From Candidatus Portnoyibacteriota bacterium (GTDB taxonomy: Bacteria > Patescibacteriota > Minisyncoccia > Portnoybacterales > GWB1-42-6): a stretch of 10,920 nt of DNA. Positions 1 through 5,887 of this stretch are shown here, in pieces. The first letter of the stretch is position 1, and every line of letters begins with the position of its first letter. The translations under genes were made by a program, and so were the position numbers. Below the pieces are notes generated by a model, which was not told where the DNA came from, searched no databases, and saw only the letters and a program-made list of their open reading frames with translations. Where the stretch lies: the NCBI GenBank assembly GCA_028717445.1, contig JAQUNU010000024.1, positions 1 to 10,920 on the forward strand, written 5' to 3'.

Positions 1-40
1 CTGGAGCCATGTTTCTCAGTATATCTAATTATATCATATC

Positions 41-69
41 TTGATTTATCTGTCAATAGGTGATACAAT
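41..69 (+). promoter_or_regulatory. sigma70-type promoter of the tRNA-Trp gene
   Basis: A -35 box TTGATT at 41-46 and a -10 box TACAAT at 64-69 are separated by exactly 17 bases, and a TG at 61-62 adds an extended -10. Transcription would start near 76, giving about 29 bases of 5' leader before the mature tRNA at 105. Position and quality both fit the tRNA-Trp gene. Confidence 0.7.
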
Positions 70-104
70 TACGGCTGGGATTTTTCTTTGCGAAAAAAAT
101 TATT

Positions 105-175
105 GCGGGCGTGGTATAACGGAATTACGTTCGTCTCCAAAACGAACAACGGGGGTTCGACTCCCTCCGCCCGTG
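105..175 (+). tRNA. trnW: tRNA-Trp (anticodon CCA)
   Basis: A full cloverleaf can be folded by hand. The acceptor stem is GCGGGCG (105-111) with CGCCCGT (168-174), including a terminal G-U pair, and the discriminator is G175. The D stem is GTA/TAC (114-116, 126-128), shorter than usual. The anticodon stem is TTCGT/ACGAA with loop CTCCAAA (135-141), giving anticodon CCA at 137-139, which reads UGG. The variable loop is CAAC. The T stem is GGGGG/CCCTC around the standard loop TTCGACT (156-162). The gene does not encode CCA; GCT follows. It decodes Trp, and its 3' end forms part of a direct repeat that recurs at 2731. Confidence 0.93.
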
Positions 176-199
176 CTATCAGCGGATAGGTTCAAACGA
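168..199 (+). repeat. Direct repeat, left copy, overlapping the tRNA-Trp 3' end (attL-like)
   Basis: These 32 bases match 2731-2762 at 29 of 32 positions, and the last 22 bases (from ATCAGCGG to AAACGA) are identical. The left copy contains the 3' acceptor strand and discriminator of the tRNA. The two copies bracket three accessory genes. A repeat of a tRNA 3' end flanking foreign-looking genes is the classical outcome of site-specific integration at a tRNA; that interpretation is inference. Confidence 0.6.
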
Positions 200-240
200 T
201 GCTGGAGCATAGAAATAGATATTCGATCTATTTTTGGATT

Positions 241-249
241 TGATATAAA
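241..249 (+). promoter_or_regulatory. Extended -10 promoter of the HEPN gene
   Basis: TG at 241-242 followed by A and TATAAA (244-249) forms an extended -10. The -35 region is poor (TTCGAT at 222-227). Transcription from about 256 would leave only about 8 bases before the ATG at 264. This fits the lack of any Shine-Dalgarno sequence there and implies near-leaderless translation. Confidence 0.45.
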
Positions 250-263
250 TATTTGTTTTATAT

Positions 264-1334
264 ATGACGGGACCGACATACGAGCAGAGTAATATATGGG
301 GAGGTTTTTGGTTGAATCTAGATAGATCGCAGAAGCTCGTTTTAGATTTCGAGAGAGTAATTAAATATAATCAACTTGTAAAGATTTTACCGCAGCTTGA
401 ATCCGCGTATAAGGATTCAATAATAATTCATGTTGGCAAGATTTTTTCTTGCTCAGAGAATGAGCCGTTTCGATTGGGTAGACTTAAGAAAATATGCCGG
501 GATGAAATAAAGAAAGAATTTGGAGATGTTGAAAACAAGTATAAAGATATCATTGCTAAAATAGAGTCGAATCGAAATAGGCTTGTCGCTCACCTGGATG
601 AGAAATTTTATGAAATTCCTTACTCAGAGGATGAGATAGCAAGAATGGCGGATTATGTGGCTAGGTCTTTGAAGATACGCATAGAGGATGCAAAATCTGA
701 TTTTGCATCAATGCCTAGATCTACATCCAGTAGAAATGAACGTTATTCTATAGGTGATTTCAAAACTGATTTACCCAAGATTAAACAGATGCTCGAAACT
801 GTTAATGATATATGGAGCAGATCTCTTCCGTTTATTACGAGTGAGTCGGATTGCACAAAAGAAAGAAATGCGAGTATTTTCCTGTCTCTCTCCTTGCGTT
901 TTTCTATGGAATACCTAGAAAAACTTTGCAATTTAAAAAAGGAGCACGGAGATGACAAAATACAAGAATCGAAAGAGCTTACAATATTTCATCGGGTGCT
1001 GTGGACAGCGCTAATCGTTGAAGTGCGAAAGTTGTTTGGAGCGTCATTTAAAAGATACAGAAATTATTCTTTAAGGGAAATAGAATATTTTAAATCGGAA
1101 CCGTACAAATCAGTCATTAATACTGTTTATGGTAACCAAATCATCCAGAGAATTTTAACAACGAGCAATACATTTACTATACATTTAGGAGAAACCAAAG
1201 ATAATGTTTTGTCAGTTAGTGAGATATGCAATTCAAATCTTAGAGATTTATTAGAGCAATTGAGATTACCTATAGATGCTTTCAGGGAATATTCTCGTTT
1301 TTCTCCGAATGTATTGCTTACGAATCTTAAATAA
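264..1334 (+). CDS. Tandem HEPN-domain protein (AbiU2-like), probable defence-related RNase
   Basis: A soluble, largely helical protein of 356 residues with no signal peptide or membrane segment. Around residues 40-130 it has the pattern of AbiU2-type HEPN domains: a helix with YKDSIIIHVGKIF, then NRNRLVAHLDEK with the HEPN catalytic signature (R104-x5-H110; R106 is an alternative). A second similar region follows at about 240-325, with WTALIVEVRKLF resembling the first helix and SNTFTIHLGE resembling the catalytic strip. There the His is kept (H307) but the Arg is replaced by Ser/Asn, so the second copy is probably a degenerate partner. HEPN proteins of this class are mostly RNA-cleaving toxins or abortive-infection factors (known). 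A defence role here is inference, and no obvious MNT antitoxin is adjacent. The gene is AT-rich compared with its right-hand neighbours and sits beside a tRNA, suggesting transfer. An in-frame stop at 246-248 excludes a longer start. Confidence 0.75.
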   Translation: MTGPTYEQSNIWGGFWLNLDRSQKLVLDFERVIKYNQLVKILPQLESAYKDSIIIHVGKIFSCSENEPFRLGRLKKICRDEIKKEFGDVENKYKDIIAKIESNRNRLVAHLDEKFYEIPYSEDEIARMADYVARSLKIRIEDAKSDFASMPRSTSSRNERYSIGDFKTDLPKIKQMLETVNDIWSRSLPFITSESDCTKERNASIFLSLSLRFSMEYLEKLCNLKKEHGDDKIQESKELTIFHRVLWTALIVEVRKLFGASFKRYRNYSLREIEYFKSEPYKSVINTVYGNQIIQRILTTSNTFTIHLGETKDNVLSVSEICNSNLRDLLEQLRLPIDAFREYSRFSPNVLLTNLK

Positions 1335-1361
1335 GCAGGAAAAGGCGAAGAGGAGGTTTGG

Positions 1362-1483
1362 CTCCTATGTGGGTGGCCTCATAAGATGGGTAATAAAAAC
1401 CCTTTGGAAAGCCCTCAGGGCTTGTCTCGGAATAGTTCTAAATGCGAGTGTTGTGCTATCCTTCGTCAAGGTTACGGAATAGC
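1362..1483. repeat. Structured interspersed repeat, copy A, plus a following hairpin
   Basis: The core 1385-1458 aligns nearly end to end with 5910-5985. A 24-base block at 1435-1458 (containing AAATGCGAGTGTTGTG) is identical to 5962-5985. Similarity extends upstream to about 1362. Inside is a small hairpin AAGCCC/GGGCTT. Read on the minus strand, the element ends with a T-rich tail after the GGG arm, as in copies B and C. It is followed by a 7-bp hairpin (1455-1461 with 1476-1483) whose CTATCC and GGAATAG arms are the inverse of the arms at 6044-6077. No protein in this gap is convincing. Function is unknown: a dispersed non-coding RNA or a REP-like element are the leading options. Confidence 0.6.
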
Positions 1484-1531
1484 TTTGGCTCGAATTAAAA
1501 ACAGGCTCCGGAAAAAAATTTGCATAAAACA

Positions 1532-2236
1532 ATGCCAGAAAACAATTGGGAAAAACCATCTACGATCGAAGCCAAGCAAGAAGCCTTTAAGCAAAGGCTG
1601 AAAAGATTCGCGCCCAAATTTCTTGAAATCAGGCAAAAAATGGGCCTAGCCGAGGATATCGGCCTCGCTTCTTTGCCCGAAATCCATCTGCGGGATATCA
1701 GCTTGGGCGCTTTGCCGGAAATAAGGAAAACGGAAGAAGAAAACTTAGAATATACCGCGCCTGGCTTAGTCGGACAGGTTCAATGGCGAAATCTTTCTTC
1801 TAATGATGAAAAAAATATTCTGATTTGGCCGGAATTTTCTGGCGAAACAGCGCGGGTCGTTTCGATCTTCGATCCTGACCTTGAAGATGCTAAAAATCTG
1901 CTTGAAGCCGACGAGGATGTGCTTGTCGGTTTGGCGGCGCACGAACTTGCCCATGCCTTTAGTGAAAAAACACTTCCGCCTGAAACGAAAAAAATTCTGG
2001 AAGATCGTTTCAGAAACAAACCTCACGGAGAAAAAGAGGAATGGCGATATCACGGTGATGATGAAAGTGAAATTGATCTTGCTGCGGCTTTATCGGGATA
2101 TAAAAAAGAAGTGACGGCCAAGCTAGATTTCGTGCTTGAGCGAATAGGACAGATGGGGCCTTATTTCAAAAACAAAGAAAGGATTATAGAAGAGCTTAAA
2201 AGCCGGAAAAATGATGTTTTAGCTTATTGTCCTTAG
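1532..2236 (+). CDS. Small cytoplasmic zinc metallopeptidase (HExxH, minigluzincin-like)
   Basis: A soluble protein of 234 residues from this ATG. A TTG four codons upstream at 1520 is an alternative start, but neither has a Shine-Dalgarno site. The diagnostic feature is AAHELAHAF, a zincin HExxH motif with H137 and H141 as zinc ligands and E138 as catalytic base. Downstream, about 35 residues on, GDDESEIDLAAAL offers acidic residues that could supply the third ligand, as in gluzincins. The region before the motif has short beta-strand-like stretches (TAPGLVGQVQW, KNILIWPEF, RVVSIFD) leading into the active-site helix, which suits a small metallopeptidase fold. There is no signal peptide, so it acts in the cytoplasm unless exported otherwise. 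Substrate unknown. It lies between repeats A and B inside the tRNA-flanked block. Peptidases of this size next to defence genes can act on a regulator or an effector, but nothing here proves that. Confidence 0.75.
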   Translation: MPENNWEKPSTIEAKQEAFKQRLKRFAPKFLEIRQKMGLAEDIGLASLPEIHLRDISLGALPEIRKTEEENLEYTAPGLVGQVQWRNLSSNDEKNILIWPEFSGETARVVSIFDPDLEDAKNLLEADEDVLVGLAAHELAHAFSEKTLPPETKKILEDRFRNKPHGEKEEWRYHGDDESEIDLAAALSGYKKEVTAKLDFVLERIGQMGPYFKNKERIIEELKSRKNDVLAYCP

Positions 2237-2280
2237 CAAAGAAGCAGGTCATCTCCTGGAGAGCTAGTATGATTTGAGAA

Positions 2281-2374
2281 TAGGAAAGGCGGGAGTTGCT
2301 AAGATAGAAAAAAGAACCCCTGAAAAGTCTTCAACGGCCTGCTTCAAAGGGGTTCTACATGCGACTGTTGTACA
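2281..2374. repeat. Structured interspersed repeat, copy B (best-paired hairpin)
   Basis: This diverged copy keeps the layout of A and C. GATAGAAAA precedes a long stem GAACCCCT (2314-2321) with AGGGGTTC (2348-2355), 8 perfect pairs, then the conserved tail TTCTACATGCGACTGTTGTA. The arms differ in sequence from copy C but still pair, which suggests the structure is selected. On the minus strand this stem is followed directly by TTCTTTTTTC, the layout of an intrinsic terminator. On the + strand no T-run follows. It lies between the metallopeptidase and the 92-residue gene. Confidence 0.55.
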
Positions 2375-2389
2375 ATTAAATTTAAAAAT

Positions 2390-2668
2390 ATGTTTAAAGA
2401 AAAAGCAGATACGCAGAATTTATTTGAAGCTGATGAAGATGGGTTTGTAAATTTTGGCGATGTTTCTAGGCGACTTTTAGGAAAACAAGCGCAATATGGA
2501 AGTAGATATATCAATGATGCTTTTAAAAGCGAATACCCCCAATTAGGGGAAGGATTACGTATAAAAGGAAATCCAGACGATTACCATAGTATAAGAATTC
2601 ACAAGGACGATGTTGAAGAATTCGTCAGACGTTATAATGAATTTAAGCAGAATCAAGAAGCAGAATAG
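2390..2668 (+). CDS. Small hypothetical protein, possibly a winged-helix/excisionase-type DNA-binding protein
   Basis: A charged, soluble protein of 92 residues that I do not recognise with confidence. The central part runs DGFVNFGDVSRRLLG, then YINDAFKSEYPQLGEGLRIKG, then YHSIRIHKDDVEEFVRRY. This is the order of elements in small MerR/excisionase-like winged helices: a helix with an XLG turn, a second helix, a beta hairpin ending in an Arg/Ile strand, and a final helix starting K-D-x-x-E-F. That reading is inference from pattern only. No Shine-Dalgarno site precedes the ATG, and the upstream sequence is AT-rich. It is the last gene before the right-hand direct repeat, a place where a recombination directionality factor or a small regulator would make sense. 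No integrase is visible in the window. Confidence 0.6.
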   Translation: MFKEKADTQNLFEADEDGFVNFGDVSRRLLGKQAQYGSRYINDAFKSEYPQLGEGLRIKGNPDDYHSIRIHKDDVEEFVRRYNEFKQNQEAE

Positions 2669-2730
2669 ACGAAATCTGGGATATAAATTTTGCAATTATT
2701 TCCCCAGAAATAAGCTCTAACATCGTTCAT

Positions 2731-2762
2731 TGCCCGCGCCATCAGCGGATAGGTTCAAACGA
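2731..2762 (+). repeat. Direct repeat, right copy (attR-like)
   Basis: It matches 168-199 at 29 of 32 positions, with mismatches only in the tRNA-like first ten bases. The full tRNA is not regenerated here: no T-loop or 5' acceptor strand is present. It marks the right border of the three-gene block, 49 bases before the rsgA start region. Confidence 0.6.
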
Positions 2763-2778
2763 GCCGAGAGGTATTTTT

Positions 2779-2804
2779 AAAAATCGCCAATTTGGCGATT
2801 TTTT
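2779..2804 (+). terminator. Intrinsic terminator upstream of rsgA
   Basis: An almost perfect inverted repeat (AAAAATCGCCAA with TTGGCGATTTTT) forms a stem of about 8-10 bp with a short AATT-type loop. It is followed by a run of T to 2804. It would end transcription coming from the accessory block. The stem is partly symmetrical, so it could also work on the minus strand. A decayed copy missing the right arm lies at 6094-6115. Confidence 0.7.
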
Positions 2805-2812
2805 GGTAAAAT
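2805..2812 (+). promoter_or_regulatory. Extended -10 promoter of rsgA, fused to the terminator
   Basis: The T-run of the terminator continues into TTGGTAAAAT, which reads as an extended -10 (TG-G-TAAAAT, -10 at 2807-2812). The same arrangement occurs at 4029-4042. Transcription would begin near 2819, at the ATG at 2820, implying a leaderless mRNA. Confidence 0.45.
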
Positions 2813-2819
2813 GAAAAAT

Positions 2820-3914
2820 ATGGATGAAGCAACTGCTAAAATAAAACTTGAAGATCTGGGCTATGATATTTTTTTTGAATCTAATCGCAAAAAGTTGAAA
2901 TTAGATAATTTTTCAGTCGGAAGGGTTACAGCCGAACACAGAGGGGCCTATAAAGTTAGAAGCGCAAACGGGGAATATTTGGCAAGGATAACCGGAAAGC
3001 AGATGTTTAACGCTTCATCGCGAGAAGATTATCCCGCTGTGGGCGACTGGGTGGCGCTTCATGAGCTTGGCGAAGGCCAAGCCGTGATCCGAGGGGTGTT
3101 GCCAAGGAAGACGTGCGTAAAAAGAAAACATGGCGGTAAAAACGAAACTCAAATTATCGCGACAAATATTGACGTGGCGTTTGTGGTCGAGTCGGTGGAC
3201 AGAGATTACAATTTGAATCGTTTTGAAAGATATTTCGCCATAGCTGTCGCCGGATGTATAAAGCCGGCGATTATATTGAATAAAGTAGACTTGATTTCGA
3301 AAGAAGACTTGGATTCAAAATTAATCGAAATAAAAAACAGGTTTAATCATGTCGATTTTATTTTCACCAGCACGATAACCAGCGAGGGATTGGATAAATT
3401 GAAAGCGTATATAATAAAGGGCAAGACTTATTGTTTTTTGGGGTCTTCTGGGGTGGGAAAATCTTCTTTGATAAATAAATTGCTCGGAGAAAATATTATA
3501 AAAACCGAAAAGATAAGCGTTTCCACAGATCGGGGAAGGCACGTGACCACAGGCCGGGAAATGTATTTTTTGGAAAACGGGGGCATTGTGATAGACAACC
3601 CCGGGATGCGCGAAGTCGGAATGATGGACTCGAGCGTTGGCATCGATAAATTATTTGACGAAATAACCAGTTTCGCGAAAAAGTGCAAATTTGTTGATTG
3701 TACGCATATTCATGAACCCGGATGTGAGGTGTTGAGCGCGTTAAATTCCGGCAAATTAGATGCGGGCAAATATTCAAATTACATTAATTTAAAAAAGGAA
3801 AACGAATACTACGAAATGACGAAAATTGAAAAAAGGGAAAAAGATCGTCAATTCGGGAAATTTATCAAGAAAGCGAAGAAGCAATTGAAAAGATCGACGT
3901 TTAAATCATACTGA
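2820..3914 (+). CDS. rsgA: Ribosome small-subunit-dependent GTPase A (RsgA/YjeQ)
   Basis: A circularly permuted GTPase that helps mature the 30S subunit. Numbering is from the upstream ATG at 2811. The N-terminal OB-fold region is residues ~35-100. The G motifs come in permuted order: G4 NKVD (157-160), then G1 GSSGVGKS (211-218), the G2 region DRGRHVTT (240-247), and G3 DNPG (262-265). The C-terminal zinc knuckle is C292-x4-C297-x-H299-x5-C305, followed by a Lys-rich helix that would touch rRNA. All key residues are present, and the 364-367 residue length is somewhat above typical. I prefer the ATG at 2820, because the promoter -10 overlaps the ATG at 2811; 2811 is possible if transcription reads through. 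It ends in TGA. It is a core gene just outside the right direct repeat and marks the return to ordinary chromosome. Confidence 0.96.
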   Translation: MDEATAKIKLEDLGYDIFFESNRKKLKLDNFSVGRVTAEHRGAYKVRSANGEYLARITGKQMFNASSREDYPAVGDWVALHELGEGQAVIRGVLPRKTCVKRKHGGKNETQIIATNIDVAFVVESVDRDYNLNRFERYFAIAVAGCIKPAIILNKVDLISKEDLDSKLIEIKNRFNHVDFIFTSTITSEGLDKLKAYIIKGKTYCFLGSSGVGKSSLINKLLGENIIKTEKISVSTDRGRHVTTGREMYFLENGGIVIDNPGMREVGMMDSSVGIDKLFDEITSFAKKCKFVDCTHIHEPGCEVLSALNSGKLDAGKYSNYINLKKENEYYEMTKIEKREKDRQFGKFIKKAKKQLKRSTFKSY

Positions 3915-4008
3915 AAAATTTCTAATATGTCTCATCAAGAGAAAAGTATGTTTATTTCGCAGCCGGGCCAAAGCCCTAAGCGTTCTTCATGGTTTTGTGT
4001 TTAAAATC

Positions 4009-4034
4009 CCGCCTTATCAAAAAGGCGGTTTTTT
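4009..4034 (+). terminator. Intrinsic terminator after rsgA
   Basis: CCGCCTT (4009-4015) pairs with AAGGCGG (4022-4028) around a short A-rich loop, followed by TTTTTT. It ends the rsgA transcript about 95 bases after the stop and merges into the next promoter. Confidence 0.75.
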
Positions 4035-4042
4035 GGTAAAAT
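4035..4042 (+). promoter_or_regulatory. Extended -10 promoter of the small membrane-protein operon
   Basis: TTGGTAAAAT follows the terminator T-run directly, with the -10 at 4037-4042, the same module as before rsgA. Transcription would start near 4049, just upstream of the Shine-Dalgarno site at 4053. Confidence 0.4.
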
Positions 4043-4052
4043 AAAAATAAAT

Positions 4053-4064
4053 AAAGGAGGTGAT
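4053..4064 (+). promoter_or_regulatory. Full-length Shine-Dalgarno site
   Basis: AAAGGAGGTGAT is complementary over 12 bases to the canonical 3' end of 16S rRNA. It lies 6 bases before the ATG at 4071, at the short end of the usual spacing. This is far stronger than the sites of neighbouring genes, several of which have none. Confidence 0.8.
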
Positions 4065-4070
4065 TTTTTT

Positions 4071-4298
4071 ATGGGAAAAATTTTAACTTGGGGCGGGCTT
4101 ATTATCGCGGCGGTGTTTTTTATTATCGGTTTTTTGGCGGGGGCGACCAATGGCCCCGACATGACGCCAATTTGGCCGGCAGTTTATGGATCTAATCAGA
4201 CGCTTTGGGCCGGACTAATGGTTCTTGGCCTGATTTTGTTTGTCATCGGATTGGTTATGGTGATTGTTCGGGCCATGAAGAATCGTAAGCAAGCATAA
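4071..4298 (+). CDS. Small two-helix membrane protein, function unknown
   Basis: A protein of 75 residues with two hydrophobic helices: about 6-24 (LTWGGLIIAAVFFIIGFLAG) and about 45-67 (LWAGLMVLGLILFVIGLVMVIV). A short Pro-containing loop (NGPDMTPIWPAVYG) joins them, and the tail is basic (RAMKNRKQA). By the positive-inside rule the C-terminus is cytoplasmic, so both ends are probably inside. It has a perfect Shine-Dalgarno site and its own promoter, and looks like the first gene of a group that continues with two microproteins and the glycosidase-like protein. I do not recognise a family. A holin-like or envelope-accessory protein are possible readings, neither supported beyond topology. 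Confidence 0.8.
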   Translation: MGKILTWGGLIIAAVFFIIGFLAGATNGPDMTPIWPAVYGSNQTLWAGLMVLGLILFVIGLVMVIVRAMKNRKQA

Positions 4299-4307
4299 TC
4301 AAGACAT

Positions 4308-4415
4308 ATGAAAAAGATAATTCCAGTGTTTGTTGTTTTTTCTTTTTTCGCCTTCGTCGGCAGTGTTTTGGCTCAAGAGCAGCTGCCTGATCCCGGCGGG
4401 GGTATGGGAATGTAA
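4308..4415 (+). CDS. 35-residue secreted microprotein
   Basis: It starts 9 bases after the previous stop. It has a textbook signal peptide: MKK, a hydrophobic core (IIPVFVVFSFFAFVGSV), then LAQ with likely cleavage after A22. Only 13 residues remain after cleavage (QEQLPDPGGGMGM). There is no Shine-Dalgarno site; translation could depend on coupling to the upstream gene. The tiny acidic, Pro/Gly/Met-rich mature part could be a peptide product. Otherwise this is the 5' remnant of a longer gene that has lost its body. Spacing and the clean signal peptide argue for real coding; function is unknown. Confidence 0.5.
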   Translation: MKKIIPVFVVFSFFAFVGSVLAQEQLPDPGGGMGM

Positions 4416-4448
4416 ACTCGAGGGTTTTTAATTATAAAAAATAAAAAT

Positions 4449-4556
4449 ATGATGATTGGTTTGGCTGTTTTAGCGTTTATTGTCATCGCCATAGTCATTG
4501 GCGCGGCCATCAAAGAAGATGAGAAAAACGGCGAAAATAAGGGCTCAAAAAAATAA
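4449..4556 (+). CDS. 35-residue single-pass membrane microprotein
   Basis: Two adjacent ATG codons (4449, 4452) start a peptide with one hydrophobic helix (MIGLAVLAFIVIAIVIGAAI) and a highly charged Lys/Glu tail (KEDEKNGENKGSKK). It lies 33 bases after the previous microprotein and 64 before the glycosidase-like gene. No Shine-Dalgarno site is seen. A TATAAA at 4433-4438 could drive a near-leaderless transcript. The amphipathic design (one helix plus a soluble charged tail) is common in small regulators of membrane complexes, but no function can be assigned. Confidence 0.45.
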   Translation: MMIGLAVLAFIVIAIVIGAAIKEDEKNGENKGSKK

Positions 4557-4620
4557 TTTGGGTCAGGGGATTTTTTTCGGCACAATTTAGATTACGCTAT
4601 TTTAAATTTAAAAAACCATC

Positions 4621-5874
4621 ATGAAAAAATATCTAATAATTGCCGGAGTTTTGGTGGCTGTTATAATTATCGGGGCGTTTGTGTTGCCGCCGTTTGTCGG
4701 AAGATTGACGCACGAGGGGCCGCCGGGGTCGGGCCAGCCGCAAGGCGGGCCGGAGGGGTGCGCGTCGATGCAGGCGGGCGAGTGGATGCCGGAAAGGGAC
4801 GAATGTCCAAGCCAGAACGCCGAATTAAGCGCCAAGTGCGACGCTTTTTGCGTCAAGCATCCGGATTGTTGCGGGGATAGGACGGGAGGCGAACAGGCTT
4901 TTGGCGGCCGGGAGAAAGTTCTCACTTTGCCTTCGGCTTGGGAAATTTTTAAACTGAAAAGAAACTACCCCGAAACTATCAAGGCGCTCAACGAAGGCCC
5001 GAATATTTATAGTCGCCAAGGCGCCTCAGAAATTATCGGTGACGAAAAATTGGAGGCCATTAAAGCGGTTGGTTTTAATGCGATTCAGGTTTTGTTGATC
5101 GGAAAAAAAGACGATAACGGCAAATTGGTTTTTAATGAGGTTAATAATTCCGTTTTGTTAAATGATATTGTGGCGATAAAAAAACACGGCTTGGCAGTTT
5201 GGGTGGCCTTGGATATCGCGGGCGCGCCGACGAATGCCGGACAGAATAACTTGGGCAAATACGCCGATTTTAAAGAATCTTTTTTGGCCTTTACTAAAGA
5301 ATCCGCCGAGCTGATGGAAAAATACAAAGTGGAGTATTTCACGGCCAATAACGAGCCCGATAAGCTATTTAAGGAGCAAAAACAATGGAGCGCGGCGGAA
5401 ATAAACGCTAACTTGGCCGATTTTTTCCCGGCGACCAACGCGGTTGCGCGCGAGAAATTCAAGGGCAAGCTGATTAATAAAATTACGCAGACCCAACGGC
5501 ATCCAGATGAAGTGGTGGCTGCATCTTTTAAAAATGTAGACATCGCCGGCGTGGATGTCGGGCCATCTTTGGACGGCAGAGTCGGCCTTGCCGAGTATCA
5601 GAAAAAATTTGACGAGTATCAGTTTTACGCTTCCTTGGCCCAGCAAGCGGGCGTGCCTTGGATGAACGCGGAATATTGGCAGGGCGATTTTGACTTGGGC
5701 TATTACGATTTTGCCAAACAAAACGAGTTGAAATACGCCCAGGTTTCTTTTAACGCTTATTTGAAAGCCGCGCCCAAAGGCCAGGGCTATGTTTGGAACG
5801 ATTGGGCGACTTTTTCTTTGCCGCAGGGCGAAGCGACAAGGGAAGCGTTATCCGATTTTTTTAAGAAGATATAG
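4621..5874 (+). CDS. Membrane-anchored clan GH-A glycosidase-like protein with Cys-rich spacer
   Basis: A 417-residue protein with an N-terminal anchor or signal at residues 4-24. Next comes a Gly/Pro-rich stretch (32-46), then a Cys-rich segment with six cysteines at 47, 62, 73, 77, 83 and 84, which probably forms disulfides outside the cell. From about 105 the rest looks like a TIM barrel: beta strands such as NAIQVLLIG and LAVWVALDIAG alternate with helices. FTANNEPDK carries the Asn-Glu-Pro motif of clan GH-A (E245 as acid/base), and PWMNAEYWQG supplies a likely nucleophile (E351) at the right distance. A retaining endo-glycosidase acting on cell-surface or environmental polysaccharide is the best reading; the exact family and substrate cannot be told from sequence alone. 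No Shine-Dalgarno site is present. It probably belongs to the operon starting at 4071. Confidence 0.72.
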   Translation: MKKYLIIAGVLVAVIIIGAFVLPPFVGRLTHEGPPGSGQPQGGPEGCASMQAGEWMPERDECPSQNAELSAKCDAFCVKHPDCCGDRTGGEQAFGGREKVLTLPSAWEIFKLKRNYPETIKALNEGPNIYSRQGASEIIGDEKLEAIKAVGFNAIQVLLIGKKDDNGKLVFNEVNNSVLLNDIVAIKKHGLAVWVALDIAGAPTNAGQNNLGKYADFKESFLAFTKESAELMEKYKVEYFTANNEPDKLFKEQKQWSAAEINANLADFFPATNAVAREKFKGKLINKITQTQRHPDEVVAASFKNVDIAGVDVGPSLDGRVGLAEYQKKFDEYQFYASLAQQAGVPWMNAEYWQGDFDLGYYDFAKQNELKYAQVSFNAYLKAAPKGQGYVWNDWATFSLPQGEATREALSDFFKKI

Positions 5875-5887
5875 AATTTTTTCTGAC

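Noticed and set aside
41..292. An open frame of 83 codons at the left edge.
   Set aside because: It runs straight through the tRNA-Trp gene and the following direct repeat, with no protein-like pattern.
1276..1601. Overlapping short open frames on both strands between the HEPN and metallopeptidase genes.
   Set aside because: They cover repeat A and its hairpin. The composition follows the repeat, not a protein, and the frames are not kept in copies B and C.
3927..4004. A 25-codon frame after rsgA (MSHQEKSMFISQPGQSPKRSSWFCV) ending just before the terminator.
   Set aside because: No ribosome-binding site, no recognisable pattern, and part of it is a small GGGC/GCCC hairpin; it more likely belongs to the rsgA 3' untranslated region.
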